A stretch of 64,000 bases of DNA from the NCBI RefSeq assembly GCF_037975245.1, contig NC_092579.1, positions 4,424,001 to 4,488,000 of the forward strand, given 5' to 3'. A program made the translations under genes and the position numbers. Source of the stretch: Apostichopus japonicus. Lineage: Eukaryota; Echinodermata; Holothuroidea; Aspidochirotida; Stichopodidae. Below the pieces are notes generated by a model. That model was not told where the DNA came from. It made no database searches and worked only from the letters and a program-made list of their open reading frames with translations. Of this stretch, positions 51,795 through 64,000 are shown piece after piece (positions within the stretch are counted from its first letter, which is position 1; each line of letters opens with the position of its first letter).

Positions 51795-52067
51795 ACTTAG
51801 AAAGAGGAGGCAAGAAATGAGCAACACGAGAATGAAATTCAAAAAACGTGAATAGGAGAAAAATAGAATATTAATAAGAAGACTATACAATTAATGGTAT
51901 AAATAATACACTTGAAGCGAAGGATTACTAACAGCGTGTTGATATTTGCATGAACAATTGGTGGGCAAAGACGTTTTCATTTGTTTTATGAAGCCTTGAT
52001 TGTTACATTATTTATTAATTGAATAATTAAAGGGTTTCTTACATATCAACGATAGGCGATTGATATT

Positions 52068-52139
52068 GCTATGTATGTATGCGTATATGTATGTATGTGT
52101 ATATGTATACAAATATATATATATAATTCTATATATATG

Positions 52140-52181
<42 letters not shown>

Positions 52182-52206
52182 TACATATATATATATATAT
52201 ATCAAT
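52068..52206. repeat. (TATG)n to (TA)n compound microsatellite
   Basis: TATGTATG units followed by TA with ACATA interruptions, at the 3' tail of the next SINE. Confidence 0.92.
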
Positions 52207-52516
52207 ATATTTCATTGAGAGTAGTGAGTTGGAAAATCCAGAACAGTGAAAAAACTTCCAGGCTACACCGGGGTTCGAACTGCTTCCTGCTTTATATGCG
52301 GACACCCTAACCACTGGGCTATGGACGCTGATTGTGTGTCCAGAGGTTCGAAACCGGCAAGGAAGGTCGTAATTCCACTGTAGGCGTTTATCACCTGTAT
52401 CGAACAATACTAGTTCTGTTTTGGTGACATATTTGCCTTACTCTAGAGATCAAACATGATACTAACCAACTCGAAATCATTTGTGATTCCTAAAGCCGGA
52501 TCTCGAAAGAGATACT
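52207..52516 (-). mobile_element. TA-tailed tRNA-SINE, near full-length copy
   Basis: Read on the minus strand: 5' body from ...GAGATCCGGCTTTAGG, then a GGTTTCGAACC block, then a tRNA-like unit with A-box TAGCCCAGTGGTTAGGG (52321-52305) and B-box GTTCGAACCCC (about 52279-52269), then tail CACTGTTCTGGATTTTCC and (TA)n. The anticodon arm region reads CCGCATATAAAGC. It aligns with 57541-57827 plus 58092-58103 and lacks the insertion there, so it serves as the empty site. ORFs crossing it are not genes. Confidence 0.8.
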
Positions 52517-52564
52517 TAAAACAGACTTTGTTAATGAAATGGAGGGGCAAATTAATATATGTAA

Positions 52565-52650
52565 TTGAAATCGAAGAGAGTTGGAAAATCCAGAAAAATG
52601 AAAAAAAAAATGCCAGCCTCCACCGGGATTCGAACCCGGGCCTCCCCCCT
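52565..52650 (-). mobile_element. TA-tailed tRNA-SINE, truncated 3' fragment
   Basis: AGAGTTGGAAAATCCAG, AATGAAAAA and CACCGGGATTCGAACCCGGG are present, then the copy stops at CCTCCCCCCTG and passes straight into (TA)n. The breakpoint is at nearly the same place as in the 16.15-kb fragment. It lies 50 bp from the preceding near full-length copy, in the same orientation. Confidence 0.78.
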
Positions 52651-52657
52651 GTATATA

Positions 52658-52697
<40 letters not shown>
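52651..52697. repeat. (TA)n microsatellite at the SINE breakpoint
   Basis: TATATATCTATA followed by pure TA. Confidence 0.95.
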
Positions 52698-52698
<1 letters not shown>

Positions 52699-52826
52699 GC
52701 ATGAAATTGTTATAATATATATAAATACACAAAAGGCCAGTATATTTACCACGTTTCGTGAGCCATTTCCTCATTTTACGAGCTGGACTGTCAGCCTAGA
52801 ACTACCTCTCTCTTTACCCCCCCCCC

Positions 52827-52899
52827 CCTCCATTTATTGATAACTCTAGAACCAAATGAACAATAAACTTCGTACTTTCATAGTAGATGCTTCAAATAA
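52827..52899. repeat. Dispersed ~75-bp repeat, copy 2
   Basis: CCTCCATTTATTGATAACTC through ACTTTCATAGTAGATGCTTC; a C run directly precedes it, whereas copy 1 is preceded by a T/C-rich tract. Confidence 0.75.
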
Positions 52900-53635
52900 A
52901 ATAAACGTCATAACACAATAACAATTGTTCTAATAAACAGCACAATTGAAAGAACAAGATAAATGGAAAAGAGAATCACATGTCCCGAAGGCTTGTTTAA
53001 GCTGCATGAAGTTAACTTTACTGTTACTAGGATTTCGATGTTGTGTGTACTTTTTTACACTTATTGTTAACTTAAATTTGTAGGAAAACACAAGAATACA
53101 TGTATTCTATTTACATTGAAAGATGAAATGCTTCATATATAAAATAAGAAAATTGTATGGGTGAGCTACAACAACACCGAAACCAAGTAGGATATCCTTC
53201 TTGGAGAAGAAGAATTGCTTATTTAATAACATAGCATCGACCACTTAATCAAAAGTGGATGTCACACTACACTCCCAGAACAGATGTTCTTTATAGTTTC
53301 AATCTGCGTATCGCAAAAAGTATAGTTTGGAGAGTCGGATTTTCCCCATGATATGAAGAAGTTTATTGGTCCCAAATATTCTATGTAGAACTCTAAACTG
53401 AAAATAATGGATATTTTATTCGGAGACTGTTGCCCAAGGTATAATGTCAAATCTATTCCAATCTTCAGCCGTCAAGAATTACCTCTCTTACTGCAATAAA
53501 CATTACAATAATACATTTATTTGTGCTATTTAGCATGAACGCCTTACTGGTTCTCAGTATAAACACCCACAACAACTAGAAAAAAAAAAACACTATGTAC
53601 AAAGTTACACACCCGACACACACAGAGAACACAGT

Positions 53636-53890
53636 TACTACTGTAAATCTTAAAGATTTGTACCAAAGTGAAAACTGGATCGTGCTATAAATCGGTAGCA
53701 TGTGCTATTGGGATTACAGTAAGAACTGAGGATATGTGTAATTCCAACAAATCTAGTTGTTTTGAATTATTGGGATTATACATATCCTCAGTTGTTACTG
53801 TAAACTTAATAGCACATATCAGATTTGTCAGCACAATCCAGTATCTACTGTGGTACAGAACTTTAAGATGTACAATATTTACTGTAATCC
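53636..53890. mobile_element. Foldback element with ~110-bp arms
   Basis: Left arm 53636-53750 and right arm 53764-53890 are diverged inverted repeats; the best-matching inner part pairs TGTGCTATTGGGATTACAGT (53701-53720) and GAACTGAGGATATGTGTAAT with CATATCCTCAGTTGTTACTG and TTAATAGCACATA. The loop is only ~15-25 bp. Overlapping open frames on both strands are its by-products. Confidence 0.65.
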
Positions 53891-54404
53891 CTGTGTGAAT
53901 CGGCTGACAAGCAACATTGAGTAAATCACCCTTGGTTCCGTTGCTATGTAATGCATCTGGGGTCAAATGTCATAAGAACTGCATCCAAACTTTACGGCGC
54001 TTTATACATCTGAAAGTTTACGTAACCGCAATATTTTCCTGGCAATTCCAGGCATTGAAATTTAGTTCAATTATTAATTGTCTAATTAATATTGACATAG
54101 TGACCTTTATTTAAGCTTCCTTTTAAGTTCGACATGAATTTTTAACATTGAAAATAGTTTAAAAAAAGATAGTGGTAGACTGTTTTTCTTTCGCTGTATA
54201 TTTTTTATCTTGTTACAACCCAGTACGGATGTAACCATGGTTCGGTATTTATTTAATTTTTTAATTTATTATTGTCATCTTTAAGGAGGGTAGTCCTGCT
54301 CAGTGCAGAAGCACTGTTTTCCATAGGAGCCCTCAACATATTACCCACAGAATTGATATTTAATAACTTTTTTTATCGGGCTCTTTAATCGTTCTACAAA
54401 GCTT

Positions 54405-54450
54405 CTAAATAAAAATAAATAAATAAAAAAATAAATAAATAAATAAAATA
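54405..54450. repeat. (AAAT)n repeat
   Basis: AAATAAATAAAT tract. Confidence 0.9.
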
Positions 54451-55438
54451 AGATTTATCCGTGTAATGTTAATGTATATAATTGCAATTTATTCCGGTTT
54501 GTTGCAGATCGGAATATAAGGTTCTCTATTGACCGTTTGAAAAAATACATTAATATTAATAAATTAATACTTTAAATTAAAAGGATATATATATATATCG
54601 TTTAGGGGAGACAAACCATTCTGAACTTTCATTCAACTTAAAAGCTTAGCGATGAAAACAATAAAAAAAACAGGTCATATGATAATGAACGACACCAAAA
54701 AATAATAATATAAACAGAAGGAAAGAAAATTAGCTTGGAGAATTATTTTACAAATACTAGGTGATTGAAGAGATTTTCAAGAATTAAAATATGTCAAAAC
54801 ATTGAACTTCAGATGAAATTGATAATTTTCTGTTCTTTTTCTATTATGGTCAATGATTATAACCTGTAGAACTGTTGTTTTGTTTGAATCATTTTGTTGA
54901 AAATCGATGTTACAAGTTACCATCCATTGCGTCATTAAAGCCAAAAAAAAAAGTAGGGTAGGTTTTTTGCTCCCCGATATTACGCTGATACTCACCATTA
55001 AGACATAATTCATATTGACAAGATACCCGTTATTATGAAAAGGAGATTATAGAAAACTGGTGACTTTTCTTTCTTGCTTACCGTAAAAATAAACTCTTAC
55101 AAAGCAGTCCATCCGTTAGATTACATACCCTCGCCAAGGTCTTTCCAATGCGATTATGGGAGATTATTGCGTATGAATGCGTTAATTGTAACAATTACAT
55201 CGCTACCGCAACTTCTGCTTAGATTTTGTGAAAACGCACTATAGTCAATACCTGAAAATGGAAACCTCTTGAAGTGGATTAAACAGGCGTACTTTTCTCC
55301 TTATAACAATATGTGTCCTGAATCCGACGATAAAAATTTCTTTTGGCTAAAAAGCAGAAAGAAAAAAAAAGGAGAAAATATAGTGATATATGACTAATAA
55401 ATCAGTGAATTTAGTTGTAGTAATTTGTCCAAGTCAAA

Positions 55439-55475
55439 GAGAAAGAGACAGAAAAAGGTGGAGAGAGAAAAGGGA
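55439..55475. repeat. GA-rich tract with GGTGGAGAGAGAAAA
   Basis: Member of the dispersed (GA)n-TGGAGAGAG set. Confidence 0.75.
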
Positions 55476-55730
55476 TGAGATTTAAAAAAAAAAACTTTTT
55501 CTTTTTCATACTCATTTGTCTATACGCAACAAACATATCACCAGACCTTGCTTTTAATAGAAAGGTGAAAATTGAAGGTTACAACGTGAGTTGAAAAATG
55601 CATGCAAAAGGCAAATCAGAAAATTTAGAGAATTTATTTATTTATTTATTTCTAAATGAGAAGGTTGACAATTTGACAAAAGAAATATTTTCCTATAAAA
55701 GTACAATGACTGAAATTTATCGGTTTTTTC

Positions 55731-55752
55731 GGGGGGGGGGGGGGGGGGGAGG
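55731..55752. repeat. Long G homopolymer
   Basis: A run of 19 consecutive G then AGG, the longest G tract in the window; assembly length may be unreliable. Confidence 0.9.
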
Positions 55753-57402
55753 TGTCCATAATTTGTAGTTACTGGTAAAGCCCTTCAGAAATATCAAAGA
55801 AAGAAATATGAGATTAAGGGCTATCAGAAAGATGAAAACAAGATGATGACGTCATAATCCAATTGTTACATGTGTAGTGTGCAAGTTTATGATAGAATGT
55901 ACTTTCAAGTACAATGGGTAATTGTGTTTTTCTAAGAACAATTGAGACAGAATTGACTTTAAATGTAGTTTAATTTTCGAAGACGAAAGGAAAAAATCAG
56001 AAAAAGAAAAGGATTATATTGCTGAGTAAAAAAAAAATCTCTTGATATGTTGTTTTCGATTCTTTTCACAATTAAAAATAACAATAAATTGTTGGCGGGA
56101 CAATGGTATTATATTGCATTCATTGTTAGTTTCAATAATAGGCTATTGTATGGAAAGTCATCTGTTTCACAACGTTTTCAAACAAAAAAACATCAGTATG
56201 CTATGAAAAACAAATATTAGCCTTCTATAAGTTAATATCAGCTTGTTTTCAATATCGGCAAAATCAATGCGTTATGTTTCAATAACAGTATATCAGAGAT
56301 AATATTGAAAATGTTACAACTTAATATCAATCAGCATGTCCGAAATAAAAACAAATGGATGTCTCTTAATCAGAGTAATTGTTGACTATGGTTTGAACCT
56401 ATTGGAATTCATGCGCGGCGCCCTTCCTTTCAAAACTGTCACAAAACACGTTGCGAAAAGAAAATATCATAATAATAATGCCCAGGATGTTACAATTTTC
56501 ATACAATGATGTATAGTTTATATGCTACAGCACTTACATATGAGTGTGTCAGAATAGGATATCAGCATACGATAAATGATAGATGATATTTGTATAGTTC
56601 ACAGGATAGGCCTATATGTTTATTTGGAGGTTACTTAGTTCAAAACAAAAGCTCTCAAAACCGTCTCGATTAAACTGTTTCGCTAACAAAGATGTGAGTT
56701 CCATCCACGAGTTTATACAATGATAATTTTCAATACCATTATGTTATCACGTTGTTAGTTATATTTCCTCGTTAATTATGTGCCCAGATAACAAACTGCC
56801 GGTAAAGGTATACTAACTTATTACCCCCCCCCCACCCCCACTCCCCAAATAAGCAGTTTCTTAGGATCAAATATATAGGTACAACAGTTGCATACGTTTT
56901 TTACCGTATATACAATTACACACTATACATGTAGGCTATAAAGTGCTCTTTTGTACATTACAAGTTGAATGAAATGTTGTGAACTATGATTTCAACTCTG
57001 TTAAAAGGTTTCATATAAAGTTTTATATTGCTTTGATTTCGACACTTGAGTCTAGTGGTTGGAAACACAATAGAGTTAAATGTAAGATAACCCAAACGGA
57101 AACACAAGTCTGTTGTGTTGGTTCACTACGATATATACCCTGAGCCGCAACGAGAATGGTTTGACTGTCATACCACTTGCTACATATTCATGTCATTATT
57201 ACGGTTTGGCTTGACTATTCAAAGTGGTACTTCTGTGTTCGTAGTCAGATTCGAAAGCACCAAGGTGGGTACACTCTGTACAATCCTAACATACGTTCCC
57301 CATTGACAGTTATATAGAGCCATTAATACGAGTAGACACCAGTATAGAATCACTGTGGGTCAAGTGGTACGGACTTCGATCTGTGTCACGAAGGTCCGGT
57401 TG

Positions 57403-58266
<864 letters not shown>

Positions 58267-58586
58267 CTAGCAGTCTCAGTTTACATTATTTGAGTAAAAT
58301 CTGCTTAATTGCTGCAGTATGCCATCTTTGATCGTGAGTTCAACAGTATTTCTTTCTTGTTTTCACTCACAGAGTATCAGTGCAGTACATTTATAATTCA
58401 TAGACTTAATTGGGTCAAATTAAGATCTTAGTATCTAAAACCGCGCAGGTATTAATCAATTCTCTAACCTCATCCACCGACTCGGACAAAAACTAAACAG
58501 ACTGCTTGTAACATATATTGTATAACGTTTGAAACCTCGTGATTTTGACATGTTAATTTTGTGGTCTTTCGTAGAAAGAAAAAAAG

Positions 58587-59060
58587 ACTTCTTCTTCTTC
58601 TTCTTTATTCAATCTGGAGTGGCAGGCGGATCGCTGCGGCCAATTACAGACTTAAAGGCAAGATTGTAGACTTTGTAACATTAGGGTATAACAACTCGCG
58701 AGGTTTTGTAAATTTAATCACGAATGGGATATTTACACCTCCTTATATCCTCTTCAAGAGATTCATCTAAGAAAGATCCCATTACCGTCCCTTCAGGCAG
58801 GAGGCATCTGCCCAAAAAACAGAAAATCTTGGATAACAAACAGTTTCCAATCAAAAAAAGTATCTTGAAATTTTTTCTTGCCGTTCCATATTCTTAGTGT
58901 TCGTCTACCTCTTGGCGGTCTGACTTGAGCCTGCCCGCCTTGTGTACAATATTGTAGGTAATATGATCTCTACACCTAAGGCCAACCCACTGCTTTCCTA
59001 ATCTCCTTGATCTTGGGATTTTGAGTACCGAAGGCGCAGGCAACAGTTCCTAATTTCCGG
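58587..59060 (-). mobile_element. Possible decayed retroelement 3' end with (GAA)n tail
   Basis: Read on the minus strand, a relatively GC-rich stretch with frame-broken protein-like fragments (for example GRLKSDRQEVDEH) is followed by a non-coding part and ends ATTGAATAAAGAAGAAGAAG. A body closing in AATAAA plus a GAA tail is what a retroposed 3' end would look like. No diagnostic reverse transcriptase motif survives, so a processed transcript copy is also possible. Confidence 0.3.
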
Positions 59061-60182
59061 GACAATCAAACAAATCATTTGAAAAACACTTCATTTTTTG
59101 AGCATGTATACACAGAATTTGCCAGTAAAGCCCAGGGATAAAGTAAGTGAATTTTTCGACGGGCGAGAAGTCCTATTCGATGGCGGTATGTGGTGAGTGG
59201 TTTTTTGCTATTCTCTCTATATCTTGCCCGTCCCTCTTGGGCTAAAATTACTGTATCAGAATGATGTAAGATTACAAAACAGCGAAAGGAAAAAAAAAGA
59301 GAAGGCAAAAACAGAGAGAAGAAGAAAAAGATGAAGAGAAGAAAATAAATAAAAAGCAGGAAGAAACTGAACATGTTCAGTATCAAATTTCACCAGTGAA
59401 TGAAGGAAGTTTTATCTTGCTGTCAAATCGCCGTGAAGGATTCACGGAATTAAATTATGACTTCTTTTTTATCGAGAATTTAAAGGAAATTAGTTGATAA
59501 AGAAGATAAAATGGTTTCCTTTTGATCGGGTAAAATAAGTAAATTAAGGAGTGATTTTGATTGATTATAAGGAGGATCGGGTTGTCGCAAACTCATCCCC
59601 GCTGTTCATAGTCACTAATAACCAAACGCTAACCTTGCTGGACAAAGTTGAAAAAAAAAGGTTTTCAGGTTTAAAAAGAAAAAAAAATATTTAGACATAT
59701 ATTTTTATATGTATTATGGTTATTAAAAAATCATCAGTCTCCTGGCGCAAATGTCACATTCCGTAGACGTTTTCTGTAACATTGAGGCACGATTTGGGGG
59801 TAAAGCATGGCACGGAAAGGTTTTCATTGTGAGTGATGATTTATTCCCCTTATCTCTACTGTTTATTACTTTTGCAATTATGGTTATGAATAATTTTTAA
59901 AATGATTTGAAGTTTCTTGTTTGCTTTTTTAGTGGGTATGAACAAATTGAAGAACGAAGAACCACATGCATTTATTGTAGGCTTTTATAAGTTTGATAAC
60001 GTGTCTGTTTGGTTCAATGTTTTACTGACTGACCGATCTACCGATTGAACCAGACAGATGTGTCCTATCGGTCGGAGGCTGACTTATTAACCAATTGAGT
60101 GACCGACGGGTGGACGGCCGGATAAACAAATTTAAGGACGTAGGACGATTTACCGATTTCTTGCAGAGTAGTGGATAACTAC

Positions 60183-60183
<1 letters not shown>

Positions 60184-60240
<57 letters not shown>
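60184..60240. repeat. (TA)n microsatellite
   Basis: About 56 bp of TA. Confidence 0.97.
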
Positions 60241-60242
<2 letters not shown>

Positions 60243-60699
60243 ATATATACCTATTTTTGTTGCAAATTTCATAAGTGGTAGTAACATATGTCAGTGTTGT
60301 TAAATGGTCAGCTACTCCGACATGTTACAATCTGAAACGACGTTGCTGTGGTGACCATTCATACTTAAACATTCTTTCGTACTTGTGCGGTGCGCAACAG
60401 GCAGATATAGTTATAAGTATCATTTATCGATAACTTGCAACTATGTATCAATAAAATAAGAAAGTCCTCATGTCAATAATTTGTAGTAAAATGATCAATT
60501 TATACTTATCAATAGGTTCACAAGGTGATGTGAACAGTTGCTTTATGGCCGAATGAATCTAAAAGTCCTAATTTCAATATTACCTGTATTTCAATGGGAA
60601 AGTTGCTAACGTAATTTCGTATATTGTTCACAATCAATTTTAACGTTAGCCATTTCTAGTTGCTTTTTATTAAATTAATCACTTACTAGAAAGAAAAAA

Positions 60700-60778
60700 A
60701 CTATTATTATTATATTTTATTATTATTATTGTTATTATTATTATTACTACTACTACTACTACTACAACTACTACAACA

Positions 60779-60821
<43 letters not shown>

Positions 60822-60927
60822 TTACTACTACTACTACTACTTATACAACTACTACTACTTCTACTACTACTACTACGTATACTACTACTACTATTACTAC
60901 TACTTCTACTACTACTACTACTACTTA

Positions 60928-60960
<33 letters not shown>

Positions 60961-60980
60961 CACAACTACTACTACTACTT

Positions 60981-61021
<41 letters not shown>

Positions 61022-61320
61022 TCTACTACTACTACTACTTCTACTACTACTACTACTTCTACTACTACTACTACTACTTCTACTACTACTACTACTTATA
61101 CTACTACTACTACTTCTACTACTACTACTACTTATACTACTCCTACTACTACTACTACTATTACTACTACTTCTACTACTACTACTTATACTACTACTAC
61201 TACTACTACTATTACTACTACTTCTACTACTACTACTTATACTACTACTACTATTACTTATACTACTACTACTACTACTACTATACTACTACTACAACTA
61301 CTACTTCTATTTCTATTACT
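60700..61320. repeat. (CTA)n trinucleotide array
   Basis: About 600 bp: short ATT tract, then CTACTACTA with regularly spaced CTT, TTA, and CAA triplets that keep the 3-bp phase. It yields an open Leu-rich frame of 198 codons, which is not scored as a gene. Confidence 0.96.
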
Positions 61321-61677
61321 ATTAGATTAAAGCAGAGAAATAAGATAATACTCATAATTGACAAATAAGGAGTACACTTTTGAAAATATAGGGGAATTTC
61401 CGGTCCCCCTGGGATCTTCGTCGGCAATTTTTGGCAGTGGAATGAAAAGTAAAATATGTTACACAATGAAAGTATATATGACGCTATATATTACCCAATC
61501 ATATGCAAGTATTCGTTGTGACGTAAATTCAAATAAACTGTGTGTAAATCAGGTATGGCACTCCCGCCCGTGTAATGTATACCTATGTCAGTAAGTATAT
61601 ATTATGTTTATGTAACTGACTATATGATACTGTATGTTGAAACTACTGTACACTATATTCTTAGTTATATGGAGTAG

Positions 61678-61687
61678 ATCACGTGAT
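61678..61687. promoter_or_regulatory. ATCACGTGAT palindrome
   Basis: Ten-base CACGTG palindrome. Confidence 0.3.
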
Positions 61688-62815
61688 TGGACTCATTCCA
61701 AAATGAAGTCTTTGAAGCAAAACACATACCAAGCCTGTGCACTATACAGTGTTGTAATCAAAATAATAATTCAATAATAATTCTGTTGTACGGGTATAGC
61801 CAAGTTCTATTACACAAGGTTTGATGAGCATACTGCTCATGAACATGAATTGTATTACTTCACCGGGCGTACTTTTTGCACATGATTAAAGGACATAGCC
61901 AATGGTTCAAAGAGAGTTGAATAAATATTAAACTAAAATATATAATAAAAACAACCAGGACATGGTCAAACAAACAAAACAAAACAAAGAAACAGTGTTT
62001 TCGAACTTCCGACTATGACGTCATCACCCAGACAGTATGATTCATCAAACTTCGTGAGACTCGGGAAATCATGCTCATGTAACTTTTTTCAAACGATGGT
62101 TATTACTAGTGTTTAGATCACCAATATGAAAAATATTTGGAAACACTAAATTACCCAGTCAATTTATTAATATAACGTATAATGTCTGGTTACTATGTTG
62201 CATAATACAACGCACTCTTTATGTCATCCATGGCCATTTTATAGCTCAAACAGGTGCCCCATACTATGGGATCTAAGTTTAAAGTTTGTCCCCCCCCCCA
62301 TTTGCTTTCTTGAGCAATCAAATATTGTTTCCGCGAGAGCGATTATATGATGGCAGCAGACCCCTTGGGAATCTGTGAATGGCCTCCATATCTCGCCCTT
62401 TAAGTGTGACCACAAGTGCGAGAGAACCAACAACTTATGAATCTCAACGGAGGTCTCTCTCTTGTGTTGTTTTGGGTGATAATCTAAGGTATTTTATTGA
62501 ATTGTTTAAAACACAAATTTGTATATATATATATATATGTATATATATATAGAAAGGGATCAAACTCTTTCGGACTTTTACCTTGAGAATTCGTTATTTC
62601 ATTTATTTATTTATTGCTATTATCACTAATAGGTGAGAGAGGCCATTCTCCTCCGAGGAGAATACTCGGGAAGAAAGATCCAGGCTCGTTAATACATTAT
62701 CATCATCATCTTCTTTTTAATAATTTGATAAGGAACTTATTATTCACTTAACCTTGGATTTCAACTCCCATCGATACCACAAGAATATATCAGTTTTCTC
62801 AACAAAAATGTGTAT

Positions 62816-63191
62816 AAATATGAAGGACTAACAAGTCAAATATTCCTATATAAGATAAACAAGAAAGATAAATTTGTACACGTGTCTATTTATATTGCCT
62901 TTATATAGATATATGATATACAAATTGAAAAAATGCCCGTATGTATATGTCTTTTTTTGTTGAGACTTTGATGGTTTCAGGCAATACAGACTATATATAA
63001 TTTGTATAAATATGAAGGACTAACAAGGCAGATTTTCCTATATAAGATGAACACAGTTGAAACTTAAAATGTTATACGTTTGTTTTTTATCTTTGCCTTT
63101 ATATCGATATATGATATACAAATTGAAATGCCCGTATGTATATGCCTGTTTTTGAAGCTTTTATGGTTTCTGGCAATACTGGACTATATAA
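62816..63191. repeat. ~190-bp direct duplication, two units
   Basis: AATATGAAGGACTAACAAG starts units at about 62818 and 63009. Both continue through CCTATATAAGAT, GCCTTTATAT, GATATATGATATACAAATTG, GCCCGTATGTATATG and GGCAATAC. Spacing changes and substitutions show an old duplication. Confidence 0.85.
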
Positions 63192-63486
63192 ATGGACGGC
63201 AAATTCTTTTCTTAACTTACGCGTTGTAGTTTTCCCCCTTAAACCATACCTTTAAATTCAAAATTAAAAAAACAGTTACTTAAAGTCCTTAAATGTCTCT
63301 CTTTTTTTCTATTGCCTCGTTTTTGTCAGCAATTTGGTAAATTGACGCCTTTCGGCCATATGAATAATTATTGAATATACATAAGTCATATTTACATAAA
63401 AGGGTCATCTGTTCCCCTGTTCTTAAGCATGGGAATTTTTAATGCATAGTTTCAAGTGTCTTTTTTTTTTGTCTTCACTGATTCAG

Positions 63487-63554
63487 ACGCAAGTAGTAAA
63501 GATGAAGAGGAAGATGGAGAAGTAACAAGGCGCTCTCCCCTTCGCAGACGTTAA
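63487..63554 (+). CDS. Possible terminal coding exon of an unidentified plus-strand gene
   Basis: A strong acceptor context (T-rich tract from 63460, then CTTCACTGATTCAG) precedes a phase-1 frame: two bases AC completing a split codon, then ASSKDEEEDGEVTRRSPLRRR and a TAA stop at 63552-63554. The peptide is an acidic run followed by an Arg-rich end, plausible as a protein C-terminus. A GTAAGATA at 63593 could alternatively be a donor, which would make this a 3' UTR-bearing or non-coding exon. No upstream exon of the same gene was recognised in the window and the family is unknown. Confidence 0.3.
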
Positions 63555-64000
63555 GAGCTTTTGCGAGAAATCTCCGACTGGGGTAATGAAGGGTAAGATA
63601 TACGTATTAGGAGAATACAGAAATTAAGGGGTATAGCTTTCATATTTATCGATGATGTTAACACATGGGATGCTGCTCTTCAAGATTACGAAACATTGCG
63701 AACAGATTCAAACGATTTACAACAACAAAATTGTCGGGCTATTTCACACATGAATGCACATCGCTATGAATTCACATTTTTACTTCAACCATTAGCAAGG
63801 AAATGTTTTATTGTTCATATTTACCGAGGTAAAAGAAGAGGTATAGGAAATATTCCCATGATATTTTTTTGGACTGTATATAAGGTGAACGCGACATACA
63901 TTTAATACGGTATTTTTTTTGTAAGTGTACATCATAAAAATGGCTACATTGTAACTCTTTATCTAATTGGCTGAAGTGATGGAACTTGATCTACGGATGC

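Noticed and set aside
60729-61325. 198-codon poly-Leu frame
   Set aside because: Direct translation of the CTA trinucleotide array.
61885-62240. Further TIR element (TTAAAGGACATAGCCAATGG near 61886)
   Set aside because: The left edge resembles the 8.7-kb element's terminal repeat, but no matching right end or interior alignment could be established.

Overview
The window is an AT-rich animal genomic segment. Its only securely recognised gene is a homeobox gene of the UNC-4/UNCX family on the minus strand. Three coding exons (37985-38297, 26456-26625, 11154-12059) join in phase through GT-AG introns of about 11.4 kb and 14.4 kb and give 462 residues: a 104-residue N-terminus in exon 1, a Q50 paired-like homeodomain at residues 116-175 split between homeodomain positions 46 and 47, the UNC-4-type lysine/glycine/proline extension after it, an FSIDNLL eh1-like motif (337-343), and an OAR-like block near the C-terminus (about 425-440). 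The organism is a metazoan. Density of tRNA-derived SINEs, TIR elements and (TA)n arrays in a ~35% GC genome would suit a marine invertebrate, possibly an ambulacrarian such as an echinoderm, but the species is inference only.

Layout. 1-10.9 kb: gene-free flank downstream of the UNCX 3' end, with a 5-bp-phased ACTGY satellite, a GAA/TTTGAA purine array and a ~590-bp TIR element. 10.9-12.06 kb: 3' UTR and last exon. 12.06-26.46 kb: intron 2, with several (TA)n blocks, SINE pieces, and an ATTC array that starts 47 bp from the splice donor of the homeobox exon. 26.63-37.98 kb: intron 1, with a second copy of the TIR element, a foldback element whose arms carry a hammerhead-like core, and a duplicated CACGTG palindrome. 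37.98-39.3 kb: first coding exon and presumed promoter. 39.3-64 kb: upstream intergenic DNA dominated by minisatellites (51-54 bp units; GAA/ATCGAA; a strictly 10-bp-phased AGAATTGATA array), a CTA trinucleotide array, a foldback at 53.6-53.9 kb, a ~190-bp direct duplication at 62.8-63.2 kb, and a cluster of SINE copies at 52.2-58.1 kb, one interrupted by a small hAT-like element. A possible terminal exon of an unidentified plus-strand gene lies at 63.49 kb.

Function. UNC-4 proteins are DNA-binding repressors that, in nematodes, work with a Groucho co-repressor; the eh1-like motif fits that role. Long introns and single-copy, homeodomain-site-rich patches (20.46-20.76, 46.74-46.94, 51.10-51.53 kb) are the best candidates for cis-regulation. 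The less ordinary material is in the repeats: a SINE family that truncates at its ATATA anticodon loop and is bracketed by (TA)n, an insertion with a matching empty paralogous site, a curved-DNA-like decamer array with a 130-bp higher-order period, and an apparent excess of TCACGTGA palindromes. I found no prokaryotic-type system, CRISPR array or viral gene.
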